The notes beneath the pieces are model-generated. The model did not search any database, had not been told where the DNA came from, and was given only the letters and a program-made list of their open reading frames with translations. DNA of 36,815 nucleotides from an uncultured Prevotella sp. (GTDB lineage Bacteria; Bacteroidota; Bacteroidia; Bacteroidales; Bacteroidaceae), in the NCBI GenBank assembly GCA_937898715.1, contig CALEKA010000098.1:1-36815 (forward strand). Reading direction: 5' to 3'. A program made the position numbers and the translations under genes. Of this stretch, positions 25,208 through 33,431 are shown piece after piece (positions within the stretch are counted from its first letter, which is position 1; every line of letters starts with the position of its first letter).

Positions 25208-25801
25208 TCATCGTTCGGTCACAATCACCTTAAATGTCATGAATATCAACTTTAAGTCGTAAAAGAACCCTGCTTCCCTCACATATTCCAAGTAGAGTTT
25301 TATCTTCTCCTGCATGATCACGTGGATGTAATAATCCTCAGGATCATCAGCCTTTTCCATTAGTTCATTCTCATTGCGAAACTTTATGCTGGCGGGGTCA
25401 GTAATGCCAGGACGCACATCGAGCACGTGCATCTGTTCTGGCGTCCAATAATTCACATAATGGCGCACTTCAGGACGAGGACCGACCAGACTCATGTCGC
25501 CCATGAATACATTGATCAGCTGTGGCAGTTCGTCAAACTTATACTTGCGGATGTAATATCCCGAACGAGTCACGCGCGGGTCTCGTCCACCTATCGTCAC
25601 AAGCGAACCTTTGTCAGCCCCCACACGCATAGAGCGAAACTTGAATATGCGAAAATCCTTGTTATGCCTTCCCACACGCACCTGGCGATAAAACACAGGG
25701 CCCTTAGAGTCAAGCTTTATCCAAATCGCAAGGAACAAAAAAAGCGGACTTAATACAATAAGCCCACAGCCCGAAGCTACAATATCAAAGAGTCTCTTCA
25801 T
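25208..25801 (-). CDS. Undecaprenyl-phosphate sugar-phosphate transferase (initiating enzyme)
   Basis: A 197-residue small monotopic phosphoglycosyl transferase of the PglC/WcaJ-C type. It moves a sugar-1-phosphate from a nucleotide sugar to undecaprenyl phosphate at the inner membrane, the first step of polysaccharide repeat assembly. Visible features are an N-terminal re-entrant hydrophobic helix (about 8-28), the basic PVFYRQVRVGRHNKDF segment, IFKFRSMR, the DELPQLINVFMGDMSLVGPRP motif and RPGITDPASI. It is the last gene of the polysaccharide locus in the direction of transcription, separated from the aminotransferase by a 368-bp gap with a MITE-like element. Confidence 0.93.
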   Translation of the reverse strand: MKRLFDIVASGCGLIVLSPLFLFLAIWIKLDSKGPVFYRQVRVGRHNKDFRIFKFRSMRVGADKGSLVTIGGRDPRVTRSGYYIRKYKFDELPQLINVFMGDMSLVGPRPEVRHYVNYWTPEQMHVLDVRPGITDPASIKFRNENELMEKADDPEDYYIHVIMQEKIKLYLEYVREAGFFYDLKLIFMTFKVIVTER

Positions 25802-25835
25802 TTAAAGTTAACATTTAAAGTACTAAGCTTGGGAA

Positions 25836-26049
25836 TTAGGCTGGCGGGCTGAAAGCCCAATACTGTACGTAGCCCAGGGCAGCGCCCTGGGTTTCTCGTA
25901 GACAGTGTTGTTACGCCCTGAAAGGGCAAAAGTATAAACACATTGTCTTTACTTCTGCTCTTATAGGGCGTATCATCCATACTCATTTTTCCCCTAAGGC
26001 GTTGCCTTGGGCTATGAAGTTTATTGGGCTTTCAGCCCGACCAGCCAAA
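25836..26049. mobile_element. MITE/REP-like element of nested hairpins
   Basis: Terminal inverted repeats: left 25836-25862 (core GGGCTGAAAGCCCAATA) and right 26022-26049 (core TATTGGGCTTTCAGCCC). Inside are further stems: CCCAGGGC/GCCCTGGG, GCCCTGAAAGGGC and CCTAAGGC/GCCTTGGG. No coding sequence is credible inside it; a short frame here is antisense noise across the hairpins. It sits in the 368-bp gap between the aminotransferase and sugar transferase genes. The pattern resembles REP elements mobilised in trans by RAYT/IS200-type transposases, but no such gene is in the window. Confidence 0.75.
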
Positions 26050-26169
26050 TCTAAAACTTTAGTTAAAGCAAACATTAATCAACCATTCTTCCCCATTAAC
26101 CCTTTCAGTATAAAAAGATTAATGGCAGATTAACGAACAATTAATGGAGATTAATGTCTAATCAGAAAG

Positions 26170-27456
26170 TCACTTCGACACAATGTCGACAAAGTTCTCA
26201 ATCACATACTCCAAGTCTTCATCAGTCATCTTCGTATTCAGAGGAAGTGTAATTTCATTTTCAAACTGATGATAAGCATTGGGGAAATCCTTAATGTCGA
26301 AGCCCAACTTTTTATAAGCCGTCATCATAGGCAGTGGCTTATAGTGAACATTCGTAGCAATGCCACGCTCTGCCATCAGCTCTATCACCTTGTTGGTCTG
26401 CTCGCGAGTTTTTCCTAATAAGCGTACCAAGTACAAGTGGCCCGACGACGTATGCTCCGCATCATAATGATTAAGCACAGCCACATTCAGATTCTTGAGA
26501 GCCTCATTATACCGATCTATCATCCTGTGGCGACGCTCCAGCATACCTTTATAACGCTGCATCTGCACAAGGCCGATGGCTGCCACAACATCGGTCATGT
26601 TGCATTTATACCATGTGCCGATAATGTCGTACTCCCACGCACCAAGTTTCGTCTTAGCCAAAGCATCCTTATTCTGACCATGCAAACTGAGCAACTGTGC
26701 TTTGCGGTAGAGATTTTCATTCCATGTCTCGCCCTCTATCTCAGGCACACCGCTAAAAGCATTATCAGTCTGCTTGTCTAACTCCTTCACCACCTTTTCA
26801 TTACCAAAAGGCAGATTCCAAGTCAAAGCACCGCCTTCAGCCGTAGTAAAGTTTTTTACAGCATGAAAAGAGAAAGAAGAAAAGTCTGCGATTGCACCCA
26901 CCATTGTTCCCTTACGCGAAGCACCAAAAGCATGAGCAGCATCGCAGCAGATAGCAATACGTCCTATCTTCTTTTGCAGATCCGTTTTAGGAGTAAAAAG
27001 ACATTTTTTACTCTCCACAATGCGAAACAATCGGTCGTAGTCGCAAGGAATACCAGCCAAGTCAACTGGAATGATAGCTTTCGTGCGAGGTGTAATCGCC
27101 TTTTCCACAGCCTCATAGTCCATTTCAAGGCAATCCTTCTGTACGTCAACAAACACGAGTGTTGCCCCCACATGTTCCACAATCGAAGCACTTGCCGTAT
27201 AGGTATAAGCCGGCACGATCACCTCATCGCCTTCGCCTATGCCTAACAGGCGCAAAGCCATTTCTCCGCAAGCCGTTTGTGAGTTCAAGCACACCGCTTT
27301 TTCAACGCCCACAAACTCTGCCACTTCTTTTTCCAGCTTCTTCGTGCGTGGTCCGGTGGTAATCCACCCAGATAATATAGCATCACGCACTTCATTAGCC
27401 TCTCCCTCCGTCATATCGGGCGGAGAGAAAGGCACATTACGCAATTTCATTGTCAT
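26170..27456 (-). CDS. DegT/DnrJ/EryC1/StrS-type sugar aminotransferase
   Basis: A 428-residue PLP-dependent aminotransferase acting on a nucleotide-linked keto-sugar. Seen: WITTGPRTKKLE near the N-terminus, the CDAAHAFGA motif with PLP-contacting Asp172, and FHAVKNFTTAEGG with Schiff-base Lys201. The C-terminus contains the NVHYKPLPM segment. A short insertion (about 150-165) precedes the Asp motif. It probably makes an amino sugar (for example a QuiNAc4N- or perosamine-like unit) for the polysaccharide. The sugar cannot be told from sequence alone. A second ATG lies two codons downstream and would serve as well. Confidence 0.93.
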   Translation of the reverse strand: MTMKLRNVPFSPPDMTEGEANEVRDAILSGWITTGPRTKKLEKEVAEFVGVEKAVCLNSQTACGEMALRLLGIGEGDEVIVPAYTYTASASIVEHVGATLVFVDVQKDCLEMDYEAVEKAITPRTKAIIPVDLAGIPCDYDRLFRIVESKKCLFTPKTDLQKKIGRIAICCDAAHAFGASRKGTMVGAIADFSSFSFHAVKNFTTAEGGALTWNLPFGNEKVVKELDKQTDNAFSGVPEIEGETWNENLYRKAQLLSLHGQNKDALAKTKLGAWEYDIIGTWYKCNMTDVVAAIGLVQMQRYKGMLERRHRMIDRYNEALKNLNVAVLNHYDAEHTSSGHLYLVRLLGKTREQTNKVIELMAERGIATNVHYKPLPMMTAYKKLGFDIKDFPNAYHQFENEITLPLNTKMTDEDLEYVIENFVDIVSK

Positions 27457-27472
27457 AAAAATATGTATATGA

Positions 27473-27697
27473 TTAAAGAAAAATTACTTCAAACGAATTA
27501 TTACCTTGGATAATTTCGAGTTCTGTAAGGTTATTACCTTGGATAATTTCGATTTTTGACGAATTATTACCTTGGATAATTTCGAGATTCGAGGATTTAT
27601 TACCTAGATTACTGCACTTTGCAATCAAGGGGAAACAATCTATCATACACTTTAAAAGAATCAAATAACAATTCTTATAATAAGTTTTGCATGACAC
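27473..27697 (-). repeat. 33-bp-period repeat with an open frame encoding an 11-residue repeat
   Basis: TTATTACC recurs at 27498, 27531, 27564 and 27597, exactly 33 bp apart, with CTTGGATAATTTCGA following the first three. Because 33 is a multiple of three, the minus strand stays open: a 74-codon frame (27697 to 27473) has the repeat E-I-I-Q-G-N-N three times. The frame fits neatly between the nucleotidyltransferase (ends 27721) and the aminotransferase (starts 27456), so a real small gene is possible. The N-terminal part has no recognisable signal, and a non-coding array is at least as likely. Confidence 0.6.
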
Positions 27698-27720
27698 TTC
27701 AGTTCCTATTACTTATTCCT

Positions 27721-28794
27721 CTATAAATAGCCATTACATTTTCTCCATCCCCAATGCCACAATTTCCAAAACGGAGACCATAATACCTCTTGTGGATAAT
27801 ATTGAGCAAATTTCCAATTACGTTCAAATTGTGCTATTCCTCTTTTAAATCTTTTCTGCTTCTCAATATGACATATACGATTATCATATTGTCCGAAATT
27901 ACCCGCAATCATGATTTCATCTAATAGAAATTTTCCATATCGTGGATTTGTAGGGCACAATAATAAACTATCGTCTATATTAAGGACTATCTTCAACACA
28001 TACATTACCGCACCTGCAAACTTGCACATACCTAAAGAACATATGCTAGTATATGCTTTTTGTCGTTGTGACATATTACTTCCATTTAATATATAAAAGT
28101 AATCTATCAACTGTCTCAATCCTATTCCTTCTGAGAATTGATGACGATATATATGCATCAATGAAAAGACCAAGTTGAAATTTATGTTAGGGTGCGCAAA
28201 TCCGACAGAATCATCAAAATTACAAAATTGAGTATCTGCCATAGATTGCGTCCACTTCTCTAATCGCTTAGCAATAAAATAATTGAAAGAATAACTTGGC
28301 TGAAAATGTATCTCAACTGGAACATCCTCGAAAAAATCCATTTCTGAATGTTGTACATCAATACTTCTAATTTTCACACCTTCCTTTCGTACAAAATCAA
28401 TAATATTATCTCTATTACCCTCAACCCACATATCTATATCGCCGCACTGACGATACAGCGGTTTTGGATAAAGTAAGGATGTGCCCTGTCCCTTTAGTAC
28501 ACAAGTTCTATATCCTGCAGTATTTAGTTTTCTGGTCAATTCAGCACACCTTTGATTTTGAATCTTATTTAAGGCCTTTATTTTTTCTACCACTCCATAC
28601 CATTGAAACAAAAGCACCTTTCCTGGAATCTGTTCCTTTGGCAATCGCTCTATGCCTTGAAAAACGATTCCTGCCAACGAATGTTTAATACAGAGTTTAT
28701 ATAACTCGCGCCATTCTTTGTCCGATAGATCCTCACCAAAAGACTGTTCAAGACCTAACGAGAAACGCAACAGCTTAAAAAAAAATGTTTCCAT
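27721..28794 (-). CDS. Nucleotidyltransferase family protein (NTP_transf_5-like)
   Basis: A 357-residue protein with a Pol-beta-type nucleotidyltransferase signature: CVLKGQGTSLLYP (98-110), then GDIDMWV (118-124) supplying metal-binding aspartates. Proteins of this group occur often in Bacteroidota capsule and exopolysaccharide loci. The substrate is unknown; it may modify a sugar, a lipid carrier or a regulator by nucleotide transfer. The C-terminal part is helical with aromatic and basic residues. It is preceded 4 bp upstream by the GT2 gene at 28799-29611, consistent with one operon. Confidence 0.85.
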   Translation of the reverse strand: METFFFKLLRFSLGLEQSFGEDLSDKEWRELYKLCIKHSLAGIVFQGIERLPKEQIPGKVLLFQWYGVVEKIKALNKIQNQRCAELTRKLNTAGYRTCVLKGQGTSLLYPKPLYRQCGDIDMWVEGNRDNIIDFVRKEGVKIRSIDVQHSEMDFFEDVPVEIHFQPSYSFNYFIAKRLEKWTQSMADTQFCNFDDSVGFAHPNINFNLVFSLMHIYRHQFSEGIGLRQLIDYFYILNGSNMSQRQKAYTSICSLGMCKFAGAVMYVLKIVLNIDDSLLLCPTNPRYGKFLLDEIMIAGNFGQYDNRICHIEKQKRFKRGIAQFERNWKFAQYYPQEVLWSPFWKLWHWGWRKCNGYL

Positions 28795-28798
28795 CCTT

Positions 28799-29611
28799 TT
28801 ACCTTATTTTGTACAAGAATTTCTTGACACAAGTAGGAGAAATAGTCATTAGAGCCATCGCTATAGCAAACAAATTGGCACTAATATCATATCCCATAGC
28901 TTTATTTATCTCCATACGAGATTTTACCATCTGCTTTGCACGTTTCCAACCTGTTCTACGATTATAAAAATCTTTTGCGACTCGGAAGTTCAACACTGTG
29001 TCAGGCAAGTTCGCAAATCTGCATCCATTCATAAAGCCATCAAACCAAAGCATTGTATCTTGGTTTTTCCTATACTCTGGCCTATAACCTTTGACTTTGT
29101 CGAAATACCGCTTACGGAAGAATGACGCTGGATGCGCTAAAGGATCACGATATCTAAAGAAGCTGCGACACTCATCGTGCGTTAGTGGATATTCAACTTT
29201 CTTCCCATTTTTCACACCATTCTCATCAATTTCTTCAATAGCACCTCCAACTACATCTACGGAAGGATGGGATTGCAAGAATGCCAATTGCTTTTCAAAC
29301 CTATTTTCCATGCAAATATCATCTGCATCCATTCTAGCAAAATACTCAAATTCTTGACTTTCAGCCACAGCTATCAGATCATTGAGAACACATGCTAACC
29401 CCCTATTTACTGGAAAACGAGAAATTATAAATTGTGGAATTTTCTCACATTCTTCAATCATATCTTTCAATTCACCATCAATAGGCCCATCAATGCCTAA
29501 AAAAATGGTAAAGTTATTGTACGTTTGCGTCAGCAACGATGCAATTGATGCTGATAAGAATTTTGGATTGTCTTTTTTATAGACAGGTAATAATACAGCT
29601 ATTTTTTCCAT
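28799..29611 (-). CDS. Glycosyltransferase family 2
   Basis: 270 residues from the ATG at 29611. The frame extends to 29665, but that start would overlap the upstream gene and add an unconserved N-terminus. It has a GT-A fold: IAVLLPVYKKDNPKF at the N-terminus, LGIDGPIDG, then FARMDADDI with the DxD metal motif and the GG/EYPL acceptor region. It transfers a sugar from a nucleotide donor to a lipid-linked intermediate at the cytoplasmic face. The stop of the beta-propeller gene is 23 bp upstream. Confidence 0.92.
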   Translation of the reverse strand: MEKIAVLLPVYKKDNPKFLSASIASLLTQTYNNFTIFLGIDGPIDGELKDMIEECEKIPQFIISRFPVNRGLACVLNDLIAVAESQEFEYFARMDADDICMENRFEKQLAFLQSHPSVDVVGGAIEEIDENGVKNGKKVEYPLTHDECRSFFRYRDPLAHPASFFRKRYFDKVKGYRPEYRKNQDTMLWFDGFMNGCRFANLPDTVLNFRVAKDFYNRRTGWKRAKQMVKSRMEINKAMGYDISANLFAIAMALMTISPTCVKKFLYKIR

Positions 29612-29634
29612 AAAGTTTGAGTTAGAACGTTCTT

Positions 29635-30903
29635 TTACATATTCACAACATATAATCCACGACACCCCTCAAAAGTACTATCAAAACATATGGCTTTACC
29701 ATCCTGTCTCCAACGCGGATGCAGGTCACAACGTGTATCATTATCATACTTAAATGGAGAAAATACTCTTGCTACGATTTTAATGTTTTTTCCCTCAACA
29801 TCTGTATCTCGGACAATCATTATTTTTTGGGTTCTTCTTTTATCCGGATAAGTGTCAAATACTACCTCACAATTATTTGCAGGTGAATAACTTGGGTGAC
29901 CATCATTGCTAATATGTTTCCATAAGTGTACATATTTTTCTGTTTTGTCTTTCATAAGATAGTAACCTGTACCACCATCTTTTTTATTCTCAAAGGCTAT
30001 AATTTCATCATTGTTTTTCCAAAAGCAATGACTTACCATGTCATCATCAGAGAGCAAATACATATCCGTTCCATCCACGTTACAAGTTATCAAACGTGTA
30101 TACTTACGTTGGCCACAGAACCAACGATACAAGACCATAAATCGTTTACCATTAGGAGAAAGCATTAAGTGGTTCACTTTATGTACGCTTCCACTTTCTT
30201 GCATTTCATGACGCGGTTGAAATTTTGAGAGATCCGTATACTTCAGCAAGTCTATGACATTACCTGTTTCGATGTCCATTTTCCATATAGCCGTAGCATC
30301 TGGCAATGCCATATCTTTTGTCCTTTCAGGTAATTCTGCATACCCATAACCAGGACGCAGCGAATGCAGACGTGAAAAATCAAGAGTCAATGCAATTTTT
30401 CCATCTGCAGAAACTGTGTAACATGGCATAGGCAATACTCGTTCTTCCATAGTTTCTATATTAAGTATGACCGAACAATATTTTCCATCACGCATATCAT
30501 TGTATAAAATACGCGTTTTAAAATCAGGTCCAAGCCATTGTGCCATACATCCTTGCTGTACATTCCATGTATGTGTTGTTGCTACTCGCCTTACATTATA
30601 GCCACTTTTCGTATCAATCAACAAGATATCCGCAGTTCCTAAAGGATCAGGTTCACTCCATGTGTCTTTGGCTTTCATGCAAATCATGTAACGCATTGAG
30701 GCATCCCAAGGAGATTTATCGTAGTAACCGAAGAAGTATTCATGCTTTGGATCATCGGGTGATACTTTGATTATTTTACCCTCCGATTTTATTTTTTTGC
30801 TCATTACATAGCATCCCAATTGGTATGCTCGTTTGATGTATTTCTTTACTCCAGGAATTTTATTCAACTGGTAGTTTATTTTCTGTTCTAAACTCATTGA
30901 CAT
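29635..30903 (-). CDS. Beta-propeller protein (TolB / oligogalacturonate-lyase-like) in the polysaccharide locus
   Basis: A 422-residue protein without a clear signal peptide. After an N-terminal helix come repeated beta-propeller blades with TolB/WD-like motifs: YFFGYYDKSPWD, WNVQQGCMAQW, HLMLSPNGKRF, DGHPSYSP and DLHPRWRQDGKAICFDS. The overall pattern resembles oligogalacturonate lyases (PL22) and TolB-type propellers. Such proteins are found in some capsule loci, sometimes mislabelled as glycosyltransferases. It may bind or trim the polysaccharide, but cytoplasmic location and role are uncertain. The start could also be the ATG two codons later. Confidence 0.75.
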   Translation of the reverse strand: MSMSLEQKINYQLNKIPGVKKYIKRAYQLGCYVMSKKIKSEGKIIKVSPDDPKHEYFFGYYDKSPWDASMRYMICMKAKDTWSEPDPLGTADILLIDTKSGYNVRRVATTHTWNVQQGCMAQWLGPDFKTRILYNDMRDGKYCSVILNIETMEERVLPMPCYTVSADGKIALTLDFSRLHSLRPGYGYAELPERTKDMALPDATAIWKMDIETGNVIDLLKYTDLSKFQPRHEMQESGSVHKVNHLMLSPNGKRFMVLYRWFCGQRKYTRLITCNVDGTDMYLLSDDDMVSHCFWKNNDEIIAFENKKDGGTGYYLMKDKTEKYVHLWKHISNDGHPSYSPANNCEVVFDTYPDKRRTQKIMIVRDTDVEGKNIKIVARVFSPFKYDNDTRCDLHPRWRQDGKAICFDSTFEGCRGLYVVNM

Positions 30904-30910
30904 TTTATCA

Positions 30911-31906
30911 TTATTTGTTTATATATCCCTTGACAGTGGACAATAGAAATCTTGTTATTGTAAAATTTAGAGCAAACATCACCGACAAGATCTTTCTACT
31001 TATTGGTAAAGGAGCTCTCAATAATAGCAGCAAATTATGTCTATGTTCTTTTACCAATCGTTTTACTACTTTCTTTTCGTTCAGCGTATTATCTCTAATG
31101 CCCCATATAGCAATTCTACTTAATAATGAGAATGCCGTACGAGCTTTCTTTACTTTTCCCAAGAAAGCAATTTTGCCAAATGATTCTGCCTGAGTCAATT
31201 TGTACAATTCCTCCGCAGCTTCATATAGTTGAAAATCTCTTGCCTTCAAAATTCCTGATGATGTACTATTTCCTTCCTGCCAATAAAAATAACCTACATG
31301 ATTCGTTACAATCCATTCGTCACAATCTTTTAAAACCTTGTATTTATAGTCTATATCTTCATTTATCTTGCCCTCTCTAAATCTGTATCGTTTGGCTATA
31401 GGTGCCTCAAAGAGGCACCTACACACGGAAAATCCTCCGCTCTTCCGTGTAGAGGAATCTAAATAATACTCAAGTATTTCTTTGTCCTTATATACATTTA
31501 TGACATCTTTAGGCTGGTTGATAAAAATATCGTCTTCACTTGTTAATCTTACATCAAACTGTACAGCATTTGCACCCTTATATCTATCAAAAAGTTTCAT
31601 GCAATATTCATAAGTGTCTATTGCAATCCAATCGTCACTATCAACATATGTGATATAATCGCCTGTAGCCACAGACAGTCCTGTGTTTCTGGCACAGGAC
31701 TGTCCACCGTTTTCACGGTGGACTGTCCGAATTCTCGCATCACGCAAAGCCCACTCGTCGCACTTTTTCGGACAATTATCAGGGCTACCATCATCCACTA
31801 GGATAATCTCCAAGTCTTTATACGTTTGATTTACCACTGATTTTACACATCGATCTATATATTTTTCTACTCCGTATACTGGAATGATAACAGATATTTT
31901 TGCCAT
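30911..31906 (-). CDS. Glycosyltransferase family 2 with internal hairpin clusters
   Basis: 331 residues. GT-A motifs: ISVIIPVYGVEKYIDRC at the N-terminus, VDDGSPDNC, ENGGQSCARNTGLSVATGDY and YVDSDDW with the DxD-type metal site (about 92-95). The C-terminal part is basic and hydrophobic, as in membrane-associated GT2 enzymes. It probably adds one sugar of the repeat unit. The DNA contains two clusters of perfect inverted repeats (31399-31450 and 31674-31728) inside conserved coding stretches. A 58-bp gap separates its start from the stop of the upstream gene. Confidence 0.93.
   Translation of the reverse strand: MAKISVIIPVYGVEKYIDRCVKSVVNQTYKDLEIILVDDGSPDNCPKKCDEWALRDARIRTVHRENGGQSCARNTGLSVATGDYITYVDSDDWIAIDTYEYCMKLFDRYKGANAVQFDVRLTSEDDIFINQPKDVINVYKDKEILEYYLDSSTRKSGGFSVCRCLFEAPIAKRYRFREGKINEDIDYKYKVLKDCDEWIVTNHVGYFYWQEGNSTSSGILKARDFQLYEAAEELYKLTQAESFGKIAFLGKVKKARTAFSLLSRIAIWGIRDNTLNEKKVVKRLVKEHRHNLLLLLRAPLPISRKILSVMFALNFTITRFLLSTVKGYINK
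31399..31450. repeat. Two adjacent hairpins inside a GT2 gene
   Basis: TAGGTGCCTC (31399-31408) and GAGGCACCTA (31412-31421) form a 10-bp perfect stem with an AAA loop. Immediately beside it ACACGGAA (31423-31430) pairs with TTCCGTGT (31443-31450). They encode residues about 152-170 of the glycosyltransferase. Confidence 0.9.
31674..31728. repeat. Two overlapping hairpins inside a GT2 gene
   Basis: GACAGTCCTGTG (31674-31685) is complementary to CACAGGACTGTC (31693-31704). The second stem GTCCACCGT (31702-31710) with ACGGTGGAC (31715-31723) starts inside it. GGACTGTCC occurs at 31697 and again at 31720. They encode the conserved GGQSCARNTG region. Confidence 0.9.
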
Positions 31907-31964
31907 ACTTTCAATTTTTCTTAATGCATTTATTTCACAATTGGAAGCACGACATCATATAGTG

Positions 31965-32938
31965 TTATCCTTTCAGATCTTTTAGCTTAGTTAATATCCA
32001 AATGGACAGATAAAACCTGTGCCTAAGCAACCACCCGACAAATCGGGCTTTTCTACTCATGTTGGCTTTATCTATTGGATAACTAATATCTATTGCCTTA
32101 CTCAAATGTCTCCTACATTCTTTCACCTTATATAGGTAGATGGCAAACGAATGATTTTTTGCGAGACAATTAGCAGAAACGGCTGCTGCTGTCAGAAAGA
32201 AAGCATTAATGGTATTAGCAAAATCATGATAAAGTTTCATATCCTTGACTTTCGCTTTTACAGCCATAGCCACATCACCCCATGGATCATCCACTTTTAA
32301 ATGCGACTGACTATCTCCTCTTTGCACATAATTGTAAAGAGGTTTCTCTATAAAAGCTATCGTCTTTGCATACCACAATGCTTGAAAACTATAAAGTGCT
32401 TCCTCGCCTATTTTATGTTTTGTATATTCTATATAGTTATTTCGTAATAAGCTGATTTTCAGAGCCTTACGCACCCCCCCCAATTAATTCTACCAGTCAT
32501 TTGACTACGTAATATTGTATCTTTGGTAAGATGCTTATTCTTTGACATATATTCTTTCTTCAACACACGACCATTCTCATCAACGTTACGTACATTTATG
32601 AATACCACATCCTCATCGTGTTTTGCTAAGAGTTCAAAATATTCTTCCTCTACGAAATCATCTGAATCAATAAATACAGCGTAATCGCCTTTGGCCGCGG
32701 CAATACCTACATTGCGCGCAATACCTGGCCCAGCATTTTCCTGACGTATTGCATGGATACGAACGTCCGCCTTCGTATATTGCTTCAATATTTCAAAGGT
32801 TTTATCATGAGATCCATCATCTATCACTATCAGTTCCCATGTTGTATATGTCTGGTTTATAACACTATCTATGCTTTTCCTGATATATTTCTCTGAATTA
32901 TAGGCAGGAATAATTACTGAAATTAATTTATTTTTCAC
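31965..32938 (-). pseudogene. Phase-variable glycosyltransferase family 2, frameshifted (OFF) at a G8 run
   Basis: Two overlapping frames together make one GT2. The N-terminal part (GTG start at 32936-32938) has ISVIIPAYNSEKYIRKSI, VIDDGSHDKT and FIDSDDF, and runs into NWGG then stops at Cys-Val-Arg-Leu. The C-terminal part continues in the next frame as VRKALKISLLRNNYIEY, IGEEALYSFQ and the PLYNYVQRGDSQ motif typical of GT2 C-termini. The join is a run of eight G on the coding strand (32474-32481). One extra G would read W-G-G-V-R-K and give a 325-residue enzyme. The state in this sequence is OFF; a true pseudogene or sequencing error in the homopolymer are the alternatives. The start is one base from the stop of the acetyltransferase, so translation is probably coupled. 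Confidence 0.85.
32474..32481 (-). repeat. Poly-G (G8) slippage tract in GT2 gene
   Basis: Eight C on the plus strand give eight G in the message at codon 154-156, reading TGG GGG GGG then out of frame. A nine-G version restores the frame. Confidence 0.9.
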
Positions 32939-32939
32939 T

Positions 32940-33431
32940 TTATAAAATCCTTTTATGAGTTATTATTCTTGCAGGTATGCCTACAGCTGTTGCATGAGCT
33001 GGTACGTCAGTAAGCACAACCGCATTTGCTCCTATTTTTGCACCATTCCCTATATGAGGGTTGTTGAGAAGGACAGCACCCGTACCTATAGTTACATTGT
33101 CTTCTATTATAGTTCTCTTTTGTTTGTCACTCTCGGCAATGGTCACATGTTGATAAATAGCAACATGACAACCTATCTCAACATTCCTTGCCAATACAAT
33201 GCCCGACAATCCATGTGGCAATATTAATGGTTCTTTCAGCATACAACTATTTCCTATAGGACCTGTCCCTGTTGTACTGCATTTCTTTGCTTCTATTCTG
33301 CGACATAGCAATACTGCAATTTTACGTTTTACCCCCCCCCATTTACAAATTCCCATTCTCAGTTTCCAATATAATTGATAGTCTAATGCAAACTGAAAAG
33401 CATGTAATATACGCTGCATCAATTTTCTCAT
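32940..33431 (-). CDS. Serine acetyltransferase-like O-acetyltransferase with G9 tract
   Basis: 163 residues. The N-terminal helical segment is followed by left-handed beta-helix hexapeptide repeats (GCHVAIYQHVTIAE, IEDNVTIGTGAVLLNNPHIG, IGANAVVLTDVPAHATAVGIPARI). This is the CysE/WcaB type of acyltransferase; in this setting it most likely O-acetylates a polysaccharide sugar with acetyl-CoA. The start codon overlaps the GT4 stop in ATGA, indicating translational coupling. A run of nine G (33332-33340) encodes Trp-Gly-Gly at about residues 31-33. At G9 the frame is open; gain or loss of one G would truncate the protein before the hexapeptide domain. Confidence 0.9.
   Translation of the reverse strand: MRKLMQRILHAFQFALDYQLYWKLRMGICKWGGVKRKIAVLLCRRIEAKKCSTTGTGPIGNSCMLKEPLILPHGLSGIVLARNVEIGCHVAIYQHVTIAESDKQKRTIIEDNVTIGTGAVLLNNPHIGNGAKIGANAVVLTDVPAHATAVGIPARIITHKRIL
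33332..33340 (-). repeat. Poly-G (G9) tract in acetyltransferase gene
   Basis: Nine G in the message, read TGG GGG GGG GTA (Trp-Gly-Gly-Val), in frame. The same amino-acid string and codon pattern occur at the tracts in the neighbouring GT2 and GT4 genes. Confidence 0.9.

Noticed and set aside
25798..25986. 62-codon minus-strand frame across the MITE-like element
   Set aside because: It reads through the hairpins of a repetitive element, its sequence is explained by the repeat, and it overlaps the start of the sugar transferase gene.
27498..27604. CRISPR array (33-bp period)
   Set aside because: The conserved part plus short spacers adds up to 33 bp, too short for CRISPR spacers, and there are no cas genes.
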